Below, piece after piece: positions 43,201-52,057 of a stretch of 53,284 bases of DNA. How positions within the stretch are numbered: the first letter of the stretch is position 1; each line of letters starts with the position of its first letter. The notes below the pieces were generated by a model, which saw only the letters and a list, made by a program, of their open reading frames with translations, was not told the DNA's origin and did no database searches. Position numbers and translations under genes: made by a program. Source of the stretch: an uncultured Clostridia bacterium (GTDB taxonomy: Bacteria; Bacillota; Clostridia; TANB77; CAG-508); assembly GCA_934178475.1 (NCBI GenBank), contig CAKPQH010000010.1:1-53284 (forward strand), given 5' to 3'.

Positions 43201-45840
43201 TTATAACCATTCACCATGTTTTTTTATGTATTTTTTCTTTATAAATTCTACTATTATTGAATATATTACTAATAAAATTAATACAAATCCATAATATTTA
43301 AGTGGTAATATTTCAAAATGAAAGCTCTTTAAATTATGTAATAATATTGGTGTAATTATTGTTCCTACTATTGTACCAATAGTTCCTAAAGTTAGCCATT
43401 TATTTGCTCTCGATTCTATAAATGGTTTTTTAGCTGTCCTTACGTAATGTATTATCATTGTCTCTGATATTAAGCATTCAACAAACCATGCTGTTTGAAA
43501 AAAAGTCTCTTTTGAACTATTATATCCAAATATAAACCAAAATCCTGCAAAAGCTAATACATCTATAACCGAACTTGTTATTCCCATTACATTCATAAAA
43601 CTACTAATTCCTTTTGTACTCCACTTCTTAGGTTTTTCAAGAAATTCCTCATCAACATCATCATATGGAATTGCAATTTGTGATATGTCATATAAAAAGT
43701 CTTGTAATAACATTTGTATAGGTAATAGAGGTAAAAATGGTAGAAATATACTAGCAATGGCAATGCTAAATACATCTCCAAAATCAGAGCTTAACGCCAT
43801 CTTCATATATTTTATTATATTTCCATATACTTTTCTTCCTTCAATTACACCATTATAAATTACATCTAAATTTTTTTCTAATAAAATTATATCTGCTGCT
43901 TCTTTAGCTATGTCTGTTGCTTTATCTACACATATTCCTACATCTGATACATGTAATGATGGTGAATCATTTACTCCATCTCCCATATACCCCACAACAT
44001 GTCCATTATTTTTTAGAGTTTTTACCACTCTTTCTTTTTGAAGTGGGTTCATTCTAGCAAATACAGAAACTTCTTCAACCTTAATTTTTAATTCTTCATC
44101 ACTTAATTTATCAATATCTATTCCACATAAGATTTCTTTGTTATCTATTCCTACTAAATTGCAAATATTTGAAGTAGCATATGGGTTGTCTCCTGTTAGA
44201 ATCTTTGTTGTTATTCCTATTTTCTTAAGTTTATTTAATGTTTTTTTGACATCTTTTTTTGGTGGATCTAAAAATGCAACAAACCCTATAAAAGTCATCT
44301 CTTTTTCATCTTCAATATTAAATATATTTTCTCCTCTATATTCTCTTTTTGAAGCTAAACTAATTACTTGCATTCCTTGAGAAGCAAATTCTTTTGCTTT
44401 TTTTCTAACTAATTCTATCATCTCTTCTGTGATGTCTACAACCTTTCCTTCATATTTTACATGTGTACAAACTTTTAGTACTTCTTCCAAAGCTCCTTTT
44501 GTAAACATCCTATATCCGTGATTTTCTTTATTTTCAACAACAACACTCATTCTTTTTCTTGTATAATCAAATGGTATTTCATCTATCTTTTTGTACTCTT
44601 CTATTATTTTATCTGTTCCTGATTTATTTCCATAACTTATAATTGCTCTATCAACTAAATTTTTCATTCCAGTTCCAAAATAGCTATTTAAATAAGCATA
44701 TTCCAAAATAGAGCTGTCTTCCTTTCCATTTACGTCAATATATTTTTGCAAAACGATTTTATCCTCTGTTAATGTTCCTGTTTTATCTGTACACAGTACA
44801 TCAATTGCCCCTAAGTTTTGTATTGAATCAATATTTTTCACAAGTGTTTTCTTTTTAGCTAATACTTTTGTTCCTCTAGTCAAATTAACATTTACAATCA
44901 TTGGCAACATACTTGGAGTTATTCCAACTGCAACTGATAAAGCAAATAAAACAGCTTCTAACCAATCATGTCTTATAAATCCATATATAATAAATACTGC
45001 TATTGATACAACAATCATGTATTTTATCAACATTTTTGTAATGTTATTCATTCCCTTTTCAAAATTTGTAGGTTCCTTTTTTGTTTCAATTTCTTTACTC
45101 ATTTTTCCTAAATATGTTGAAAATCCTGTACTTATTACAATCCCTGTTCCGCTTCCACTTACAACACTTGATCCCATTAAACCAATATTAGAAATTGAAA
45201 AAATTTCTTTTTCTTTATCTGAATTATTGTTATTTAATTTTGTTTTTTTCTCGACAGGTACACTCTCTCCTGTAAATACTGATTGATTTATAAATAAATC
45301 TTTGCTTTCAAATATATACATATCTGCTGGTATCATTACTCCAGCGTTCAAATGAACTATATCACCTACAACAACATTTTCTACCTTTATTTCCTTTTCT
45401 TTGCCATTACGTACTATATTTGTTGTTGTGTATAATTTTGATTTTAGTTCTTGATTAAATTTATATACACTATAATCTTGGAAATATCTAATTAAAGCAC
45501 TTATTATTGCTATTCCTAAAATTATGTATGTACTAAAGGCATCACTTAAAAAATAATTTATTAAAGCTAATACTAATAGAATAATAATAAACTTATCTTT
45601 AAAACTGTTAATTAAAAAATATATTTTACTCTTTTTTTCATTTTTTACTACTACATTATACCCGTTTTGTTTTAATAATTTTTCTGCTTTTTTATCATTC
45701 AATCCATCAAAACTGCTACCTGTATCATTTAATATCTCTTCAATATTTTTTCTGGATTTATTTACATATTTTTCTAAAATTTCGTTATCTTCTAATTTCA
45801 TTTTTTTACGTTTTTTCTTAATATCAAATATTTGAATCAT
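43201..45840 (-). CDS. mgtA: Magnesium-translocating P-type ATPase MgtA
   Basis: 879 residues of the P3B family, importing Mg2+. N-terminal cytoplasmic region (1-70), TGES at 190-193, membrane motif GITPSMLPMIVN near 306-317, phosphorylation site CTDKTGTLTED with D352, and hinge GDGVNDSPSLHVSD. The C-terminal membrane part has FFQTAWFVECLISETMIIHY, then VRTAKKPFI, the MgtA hallmark. GGAGG precedes ATG 45840. A promoter is visible, but I see no M-box Mg2+ riboswitch in the short leader. Confidence 0.95.
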   Translation of the reverse strand: MIQIFDIKKKRKKMKLEDNEILEKYVNKSRKNIEEILNDTGSSFDGLNDKKAEKLLKQNGYNVVVKNEKKSKIYFLINSFKDKFIIILLVLALINYFLSDAFSTYIILGIAIISALIRYFQDYSVYKFNQELKSKLYTTTNIVRNGKEKEIKVENVVVGDIVHLNAGVMIPADMYIFESKDLFINQSVFTGESVPVEKKTKLNNNNSDKEKEIFSISNIGLMGSSVVSGSGTGIVISTGFSTYLGKMSKEIETKKEPTNFEKGMNNITKMLIKYMIVVSIAVFIIYGFIRHDWLEAVLFALSVAVGITPSMLPMIVNVNLTRGTKVLAKKKTLVKNIDSIQNLGAIDVLCTDKTGTLTEDKIVLQKYIDVNGKEDSSILEYAYLNSYFGTGMKNLVDRAIISYGNKSGTDKIIEEYKKIDEIPFDYTRKRMSVVVENKENHGYRMFTKGALEEVLKVCTHVKYEGKVVDITEEMIELVRKKAKEFASQGMQVISLASKREYRGENIFNIEDEKEMTFIGFVAFLDPPKKDVKKTLNKLKKIGITTKILTGDNPYATSNICNLVGIDNKEILCGIDIDKLSDEELKIKVEEVSVFARMNPLQKERVVKTLKNNGHVVGYMGDGVNDSPSLHVSDVGICVDKATDIAKEAADIILLEKNLDVIYNGVIEGRKVYGNIIKYMKMALSSDFGDVFSIAIASIFLPFLPLLPIQMLLQDFLYDISQIAIPYDDVDEEFLEKPKKWSTKGISSFMNVMGITSSVIDVLAFAGFWFIFGYNSSKETFFQTAWFVECLISETMIIHYVRTAKKPFIESRANKWLTLGTIGTIVGTIITPILLHNLKSFHFEILPLKYYGFVLILLVIYSIIVEFIKKKYIKKHGEWL

Positions 45841-45890
45841 TTTTTCCTCCGTTTATAACAATTCTTTTCTAACCATTTTTTTCTTTTAAA

Positions 45891-45919
45891 ATAATATCAT
45901 AAAAAAGATATTTTGTTAA
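45891..45919 (-). promoter_or_regulatory. Promoter for mgtA
   Basis: Minus strand TTAACA (45914-45919), 17-base spacer, TATTAT (45891-45896). Confidence 0.6.
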
Positions 45920-45992
45920 ATATTTTTTGGAAAATTTTTTACTTTGATTTACAATATCTTCTTGTATTTTTCTGTATTAATAAAAAATAAAC

Positions 45993-46024
45993 CTAAAATG
46001 TTAAATTTTTTTCTAACATTTTAG
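45993..46024 (-). terminator. Terminator after the small membrane protein
   Basis: CTAAAATGTTA (45993-46003) and TAACATTTTAG (46014-46024), perfect 11 bp, T-rich on the minus strand; it ends the aldolase-ZIP-small protein transcript. Confidence 0.8.
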
Positions 46025-46031
46025 ATTCATT

Positions 46032-46214
46032 TTATTTTTTCTTTGATTTAGTAAACTTTTCTATTATAATTCCTGCTATAAATCCTATAGCAGTACCACA
46101 TATCATGCAAATACGCATATTTACATTAAATATCCTTCCAACAATTCCACCTAAAAATATGCCTATTATTGTTAATATTATTGTTAATATTATTGATACT
46201 TTTTTACTTATCAT
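46032..46214 (-). CDS. Small two-span membrane protein
   Basis: 60 residues: two glycine-rich hydrophobic helices (about 7-27 and 33-52) and a lysine-rich tail. GAGGAG precedes ATG 46214. It lies 16 bases after the ZIP transporter gene, possibly a partner of it. No family recognised. Confidence 0.6.
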   Translation of the reverse strand: MISKKVSIILTIILTIIGIFLGGIVGRIFNVNMRICMICGTAIGFIAGIIIEKFTKSKKK

Positions 46215-46230
46215 ATTTTTTCTCCTCTTC

Positions 46231-47002
46231 TTATCCTAAAGCAACATCTAATATCATCATCATTACAAATCCTATTGCTACACCTATTGTTCCAATATTA
46301 GAATGTTCTCCACTTTGTGATTCTGGTATCAACTCTTCTACAACTACATATATCATAGCTCCTGCAGCAAAAGATAAAAGATATGGTAGAATAATACCTA
46401 TAACTTTTGTAAGTAATATTGTAATAATTGCTCCAATCGGCTCTACAATTCCTGAAAGAGTTCCATATAAAAATGCTTTAGCCTTTGACATTCCTTTGCC
46501 TTTTAATGGCATAGAAATAATCGCTCCTTCTGGAAAATTTTGAATTGCAATTCCGAATTGCTAAAGCAATTGCACTTGTCATAGTTATCTCATTATTTCC
46601 ACTAATTGCTCCTGCAAATGTTACTCCAACAGCCATTCCCTCTGGTATATTATGAAGTGTTACTGCAAAAATCATCATAGTTGTTTTCTTTAACTTAGTT
46701 CTTATACCTTCCGGTTTATCATTATTTAAATGTAAATGTGGTATTACACTGTCCAATATTAATAAAAATATTATTCCTAATAGAAATCCTACTGCTGCTG
46801 GAATCCATGCTATATTTCCTTTTGTCATATTTAGAGATGGTATAAGTAAAGACCACACAGAAGCTGCAATCATCACTCCTGATGCAAAACCTAATAAAAG
46901 TTTTTCTATTTTTTTATTTATTTTATTTTTCATCAAAAATACTGTTGCAGCTCCTATAGTTGTACCTAAAAATGGTATTGTAAGTCCAACTAATAACTCC
47001 AT
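46231..47002 (-). pseudogene. ZIP-family metal transporter split by a one-base insertion
   Basis: Two frames make one ZIP protein of about 257 residues. The first (46478-47002) carries helices 1-4 and HNIPEGMAVGVTF, then reads out of frame after AIALAI. The second, in the next frame, continues GIAIQNFPEGAIISMPLKGK to the end at 46231. The join needs removal of one base near 46555 (TTCCGAATT where TTCCAATT is expected). Both halves are otherwise undamaged, so the change is recent or an assembly error. ZIP proteins import Zn2+, Fe2+ or Mn2+. Confidence 0.85.
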
Positions 47003-47022
47003 ATATTCCTCTTTTCTATCTA

Positions 47023-47910
47023 TTAAGTAATTGATGCTTTATAAATTTTCTCTATTACATTATTTAATTTCTCATCAAATTCTTCTTGTGTTTGATTTAC
47101 ATTTAAGTCCTGTAATAAAGCTCTTGAAAAACTTGCTATCATTTTGTTATTTTTAGAAAGTAATTCTACTGCTTTTTCTACATCATATCCACCTGATAAA
47201 GCAACAATTCTTACCACACATTCATAATCATATAAACTCATATAATAATTTGTAACTGTTGGTATTGTGAATTTAAACATTATTTTATCATCTTTATTCC
47301 ATTCTTTTAATTGTTCCTCTACATATTTCTTTAATAATTCTTCACATTTTTCTTTTTCAGGAGCATTTATATCTACTTCAGGTTCTATTATTGGAACTAG
47401 CCCAGCATCACATATTATTTTTGCAAATTTAAATTGTTGTTTTACAATTGATTTTATTCCTTCCTCATTTGCTTCATATATAACTGATCTCATTTTAGTA
47501 CCAAAAACATTTTTTTCTATTGCCTCTTCTAGTTCTTTTGATAGTTCAGGTATTGGTTTCATTAATTTTACTCCATCTTTTTGTTCTTCCAATCCTTTAT
47601 CAACTTTTAAAAATGAAACAATCTTCTTTTCATTCCATAAATAATTTGCTGTATATTGATCATTTACTTTTGAAAGCATTGTTTTTTCAAATAATATAGC
47701 TCCTATTATATGTTTATTTGTAAATGCTTTACTTGTAAAAACTCTTTTTCTCATTTCATGTATTAAATTAAACATTTCTTCATCTGAATTATAGCTACTT
47801 TCTGGTATTCCATAATTTCTTAATGTTTTGCTACTACTTCCTCCGCTTTGGTCTAATGCTGCTATAAATCCTTTTTTGTTTTTCATAATTTCATACATTT
47901 CGTTATTCAT
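47023..47910 (-). CDS. Class I fructose-bisphosphate aldolase
   Basis: 295 residues of the bacterial class I aldolase family, which cleaves fructose 1,6-bisphosphate through a Schiff-base lysine. GFIAALDQSGGSSSKTLRNY at 14-33, IPIIEPEVDI, MFKFTIPTV (with the active lysine) and ALSGGY are the family motifs. AGGTAGG precedes ATG 47910. It is the first gene of a transcript with ZIP and the small membrane protein. Confidence 0.93.
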   Translation of the reverse strand: MNNEMYEIMKNKKGFIAALDQSGGSSSKTLRNYGIPESSYNSDEEMFNLIHEMRKRVFTSKAFTNKHIIGAILFEKTMLSKVNDQYTANYLWNEKKIVSFLKVDKGLEEQKDGVKLMKPIPELSKELEEAIEKNVFGTKMRSVIYEANEEGIKSIVKQQFKFAKIICDAGLVPIIEPEVDINAPEKEKCEELLKKYVEEQLKEWNKDDKIMFKFTIPTVTNYYMSLYDYECVVRIVALSGGYDVEKAVELLSKNNKMIASFSRALLQDLNVNQTQEEFDEKLNNVIEKIYKASIT

Positions 47911-47972
47911 TTTTATTACCTACCTTTTGTATTATTTAGATTTTTTAAGGATTTATCTATAAACCTAATTTA

Positions 47973-50387
47973 TTATTCATTTCCTTTTAAGCTAGTTACC
48001 ATGTCTATAGTTTTTACTTTTCTTGATAATATTTTATTTACGAATATTGCTACAACAAAACTTCCTACAGCTGATAACATATATGATAGTATCTTTATAT
48101 TTGCCGTAAAATCATAATTATCTCCAAGTGCTGATTTAAATATATAATCAACCATTATATAGCCTAAAGGTAATCCTAAAACAATACCTATAATTGAAAG
48201 CCATAAATTTTGTTTTATAAATATATTTTTTATTTGTTTATTTTTAAATCCTAGAACTTTTAATGTTGCAAATTGATATTGCTTTTCAGTGAATGATAAT
48301 ATTCCTAAATTATATATTATAACATACCCTAGAGTCGCTGAAACTATAATAAGTAAAGCTATCATTGTTTTCATTGTTTCTAGCATACTTTCCATACCTT
48401 CTCTTAGGTTTGATATACTTTGAATTTTGTCTACACCTTCTATTGTGCTTACTTTACTTAAATCTTCATTCGTATATAGAGAATCTGCTTTATATGTTAA
48501 ACCTAAAGATTCATAGTATTTTCTTGTCATATTTAAATTTTGATTTTGTGGATCGCGATTTAGTCCTGTTATTTTACAAGTATACCAATTTTCATCTCCA
48601 AATACATGCCAAGTTATATTATCTCCAACTTTTAATCCGTATTTATCAGCTAATTTTTCAGTTAAATATATACCATCATCTTTTAAATCCATATATTCTA
48701 AATCATGGCTTGTATGTTTTAAATAATTCTTTGCATCATTTACAACTAAATTATTTGCCTCTTTCTTGTCACCGCTTTTTATTTCTATTCCTAAAGTCTT
48801 ACTTGTCTCATTGCCATAAGTGTTTGTTAAATTCTCATATTCAGAATCTGTATAATTATTTGATAGTGTAAGCTTATATTCGAAATTGCTAAGTTTATCA
48901 AATTCCCAATCTAGATATGAATTCATTGTATCTAGCATTCCAAAAGCACATACTAAAAGCATTGTACATCCAATTATTCCTACTACAGCCATTAAACTTC
49001 TGCTTTTATTTCTTCCTATATCTCTTAAATTCCATCTAGTAGAAATTGATGCTTTTTTGAAAATTCCTTTTGTTGTTAAATCAAATTTTGTGCTTTTTAC
49101 TTTTGGTATTTCAACTCTTAAAGCTTCTACTGCTGATTCTTTTAAAATACTTCTGCAAGATAAATAAGTAACTAATGTTATTAATACAACCACTATTGCT
49201 GCTAATATATATACTTCTGGTATTAAAACAGTTTTATATACTGGTATTTCAAAATAACTTACTTCCATATTTAAGAAGAATTTTCCTAGTGTAAATTCTC
49301 CAACTACCATTCCTAAAATTGATGCAACTAAACTTGTATAAAATCCATAACTTACATAATGTTTTGTTATTTTATTATTTTTAAATCCTAATGCTTTTAA
49401 TGTTCCTATTTGTGTCCTCTGTTTTTTTACAAACCTATTCATTGTTGTTATAACTGATAGCATTGCTATAAATAAGAACAAAAATGTAAATACTTTTGAA
49501 TATGTTTCTCCTTCTTCAATTTCAGAATTGTACGTCTGATATGATGCACTTGAATCTCTGTCTGTTACCGCTATTGCAGATTTTATTTTATTTTCAATAT
49601 CTCTTTTAGTATCATTTAATTTATTTGTATCTTCTACATCTACTATTATTTGATTAAATACATAATAATTTTCTATATTGAAATCTGGTATTGTTTTTTC
49701 AATTATATCATTTGTTATTGTACTTTTGTCAAGTGCTGCCATCATAGGATTATTTTCTATTATTTTATCTCTTAATTCGTCATATATTATTTTCTTAGGA
49801 AATTCGTCTACTGAAAGATATATATATCCATAATCTTTATGAGTTGGGAATATTGCAGTTTCATCTTTAACAGAATATACATGATCTGGCGTGTTTACTA
49901 ATGCAATTATCTTTTTAGTTATTTTATATTCTTTATAATCAAGAGTAATTTCATCTCCCACTTTTAAATCAAGGTTCTTGGCTAAATAACTATCAAACCA
50001 TATGCCATCTTTATCTTTTGAAAAATCTTCTCCTTCTACTATATACATTTTTGATATTTCATTAGATTCTATAAAATTTGTTTCTAATTTAACATCTTTA
50101 TATCCATCTAATTCTGTTGGTATTGTTAACATTCTTTCAGCATTTTTTACATTTTCTATGTCTTTTACATCTTTTAAATCATCTTTACTAAAATTTTCTC
50201 CTGTTAGCCAAATATCTTGTAAATTGTTATTTTCATAATAATTATTTCCACTATATCTCATTCCATCCATATATGCATGTATTCCTGCGAAAACAAATAC
50301 TCCTAAAAATACCATTATAAATATATTAAAAAATTGCATTTTATTTAATTTTATATCTCTTAATACTTTTTTATTTAATTTACTCAT
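47973..50387 (-). CDS. ABC transporter permease with two FtsX domains
   Basis: About 804 residues: N-terminal span (about 17-36), a large outer domain (about 40-270), three spans of the first FtsX domain (near 270-410), a cytoplasmic link, then a second span, outer domain and three-span FtsX unit. Motifs KKQRTQIGTLKALGFKNNKI and FTEKQYQFATLKVLGFKNKQ mark the paired FtsX cores. MacB-like proteins export peptides or lipids, or act in envelope signalling. It is coupled to the ATPase. ATG 50387 is favoured over GTG 50396. Confidence 0.92.
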   Translation of the reverse strand: MSKLNKKVLRDIKLNKMQFFNIFIMVFLGVFVFAGIHAYMDGMRYSGNNYYENNNLQDIWLTGENFSKDDLKDVKDIENVKNAERMLTIPTELDGYKDVKLETNFIESNEISKMYIVEGEDFSKDKDGIWFDSYLAKNLDLKVGDEITLDYKEYKITKKIIALVNTPDHVYSVKDETAIFPTHKDYGYIYLSVDEFPKKIIYDELRDKIIENNPMMAALDKSTITNDIIEKTIPDFNIENYYVFNQIIVDVEDTNKLNDTKRDIENKIKSAIAVTDRDSSASYQTYNSEIEEGETYSKVFTFLFLFIAMLSVITTMNRFVKKQRTQIGTLKALGFKNNKITKHYVSYGFYTSLVASILGMVVGEFTLGKFFLNMEVSYFEIPVYKTVLIPEVYILAAIVVVLITLVTYLSCRSILKESAVEALRVEIPKVKSTKFDLTTKGIFKKASISTRWNLRDIGRNKSRSLMAVVGIIGCTMLLVCAFGMLDTMNSYLDWEFDKLSNFEYKLTLSNNYTDSEYENLTNTYGNETSKTLGIEIKSGDKKEANNLVVNDAKNYLKHTSHDLEYMDLKDDGIYLTEKLADKYGLKVGDNITWHVFGDENWYTCKITGLNRDPQNQNLNMTRKYYESLGLTYKADSLYTNEDLSKVSTIEGVDKIQSISNLREGMESMLETMKTMIALLIIVSATLGYVIIYNLGILSFTEKQYQFATLKVLGFKNKQIKNIFIKQNLWLSIIGIVLGLPLGYIMVDYIFKSALGDNYDFTANIKILSYMLSAVGSFVVAIFVNKILSRKVKTIDMVTSLKGNE

Positions 50388-50389
50388 TT

Positions 50390-51100
50390 TTACCACTTCA
50401 CCTCATCAATCTTTTTAGGATTTGGATTTGCGGTCACACTTTCAATTTTTCCATTCTTTACTTTTATGACTGTATCTGCTATATCTGCAAATAAACTATT
50501 ATGTGTTACTATTATTACCGTATTTGTTCCATCATTTGCATCACATTGTTTTTTTAGTAGTTTTAATACTTCAACACCTGTTTTTGAATCTAATGCTCCT
50601 GTTGGTTCATCACATAATAATAGTTTTGGATTTTTTGCTATTGCTCTTGCAATTGATACTCTTTGTTGTTCACCTCCAGATAATTGATTTGGAAATTTAT
50701 TCATATGCTCTTCAAGTCCAACTGCTTTTATAGATTCTTTACTATCATTCCCATTTTTTACAACATCTTTTATTAGTTCAACATTTTCAAGAACTGTTAG
50801 TGTTGGTAATATGTTATAAAACTGAAATATAAATCCTATATTTTCAGCTCTATATTCACTAAGTTTGCTTTCATTATACTCTGAAATTTCTTCTCCATCT
50901 ATTTTTATACTACCAGTTGTTGGTGTATCCATTCCACCTATTAAATTTAATAATGTTGATTTTCCTGCTCCAGATGGTCCAAGGATTACTACAAATTCAC
51001 CCTTATTTATAGATAAATCTATATTATCTATAGCTTTAAATTCTTTTTCTCCTGTTTTATAAATTTTACTTACATTTTTTATATCAACAATTTTTTCCAT
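50390..51100 (-). CDS. ABC transporter ATP-binding protein (MacB/LolD type)
   Basis: 236 residues. Walker A GPSGAGKST (41-49), Q-loop IGFIFQFYNILP, signature LSGGEQQRVSIARA, Walker B LLLCDEPTGALD and H-loop VTHN are all intact. The type pairs with FtsX-fold permeases, and its permease follows at once. AGGAGG precedes ATG 51100. A promoter lies upstream, overlapped by a long inverted repeat that could control it. Confidence 0.96.
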   Translation of the reverse strand: MEKIVDIKNVSKIYKTGEKEFKAIDNIDLSINKGEFVVILGPSGAGKSTLLNLIGGMDTPTTGSIKIDGEEISEYNESKLSEYRAENIGFIFQFYNILPTLTVLENVELIKDVVKNGNDSKESIKAVGLEEHMNKFPNQLSGGEQQRVSIARAIAKNPKLLLCDEPTGALDSKTGVEVLKLLKKQCDANDGTNTVIIVTHNSLFADIADTVIKVKNGKIESVTANPNPKKIDEVKW

Positions 51101-51144
51101 AAAACCTCCTATATATTTGAAACTTTTTTCATATTTTCATTGAT

Positions 51145-51173
51145 ATTATAATAATTTCAAATGAAAAAGTCAA
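51145..51173 (-). promoter_or_regulatory. Promoter for the ABC transporter operon
   Basis: Minus strand TTGACT (51168-51173), 17-base spacer, TATAAT (51145-51150). The -35 box lies inside the inverted repeat 51166-51209. Confidence 0.7.
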
Positions 51174-51209
51174 TATAATGTGAATTCTTTTTCACATTAT
51201 ATCGACTTT
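51166..51209 (-). terminator. 19-bp near-perfect hairpin: terminator and possible operator
   Basis: Arms 51166-51184 and 51191-51209 match at 18 of 19 positions, with T residues after on the minus strand, downstream of the stop at 51268. It also covers the -35 box of the ABC operon, so a regulator could use it. Confidence 0.65.
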
Positions 51210-51267
51210 ATAAATAATATTAAATTTATTTTTATTAATAAGTTAACGAATCTTAATTTTATATATT

Positions 51268-52029
51268 TTACTCATAATCTACAACATTTATCCATTTACT
51301 TAAAAATTCTTGTTCTTCTTCTTTTCCTTTAGACATTTGAGTTGCAGCAACTATAGGAATCCATCTTTGAATATTTGATTTTGCAATTCCTGTTTTTTCT
51401 GAAAATAAATTAATATATTTTTCAGCTAATTCAGTCTGTCCTTCAATAGATAGTATTAAAAATGTTCTTGCTGCATCTGCTGATGCATTTCCTTGTGTTA
51501 CATGCGACCAGTCTATTACATAAGCTTCTCCATTATCTCTTATAATTATGTTACTTGGATTAAAATCTCCATGACATAATTTTGTATGATTCTTCATTCC
51601 CTCTAATCTTTGTAATAATTCATATTTTGTATTATCATCAATATTTTTAGCATTATTTAATTTTCTTCTAAATTTATCTTTTATTCTATTTAATAAAGGT
51701 ACTGTTCTTGATAATATTTTCATTTGAATATCTACAAAAAGATTTAAATACTCTTCTTCTTTTTCTGGATGTTCTTTCATTAATTTATCAAGTGGAGTTC
51801 CCTCTATATGTTCTGATACTAATGCCCATCTATTATCTATTTTAGTTACTTCTAATAATTTAGGTACATTTAAATCTGTTCCTTCTTCAACTCTTGCTTG
51901 ATTTAAAGCTTCATTTAATATATCAGCTTTTGAATAATTTTCTATAAATAATTTTATTGTCTTATCATTGTCTTTATAAACTGTTTTTGTTTTTCTTTCT
52001 ACTATTGGATTATTTAAACTATAATTCAT
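51268..52029 (-). CDS. Phosphotransferase of the APH/choline kinase-like family
   Basis: 253 residues. The kinase-like fold is recognised by LCHGDFNPSNIIIR (catalytic Asp, Asn) and YVIDWSHVTQGNASADAART (metal-binding Asp). The N-lobe holds LVSEHIEGTPLDKLM. Members phosphorylate antibiotics, choline or sugars. Nothing here marks it as a resistance gene, and a metabolic small-molecule kinase is more likely. It follows adhE by about 28 bases. Confidence 0.82.
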   Translation of the reverse strand: MNYSLNNPIVERKTKTVYKDNDKTIKLFIENYSKADILNEALNQARVEEGTDLNVPKLLEVTKIDNRWALVSEHIEGTPLDKLMKEHPEKEEEYLNLFVDIQMKILSRTVPLLNRIKDKFRRKLNNAKNIDDNTKYELLQRLEGMKNHTKLCHGDFNPSNIIIRDNGEAYVIDWSHVTQGNASADAARTFLILSIEGQTELAEKYINLFSEKTGIAKSNIQRWIPIVAATQMSKGKEEEQEFLSKWINVVDYE

Positions 52030-52057
52030 CTTTTTTCTTCCTTTCTACTTTAATTTA

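Noticed and set aside
45841..46031. M-box (Mg2+) riboswitch before mgtA
   Set aside because: Only about 45 bases separate the apparent transcription start from the gene, with no conserved M-box core. Too short for the element.
51268..52029. Aminoglycoside resistance gene
   Set aside because: The fold is shared by many metabolic kinases, and nothing in sequence or context points to antibiotics.
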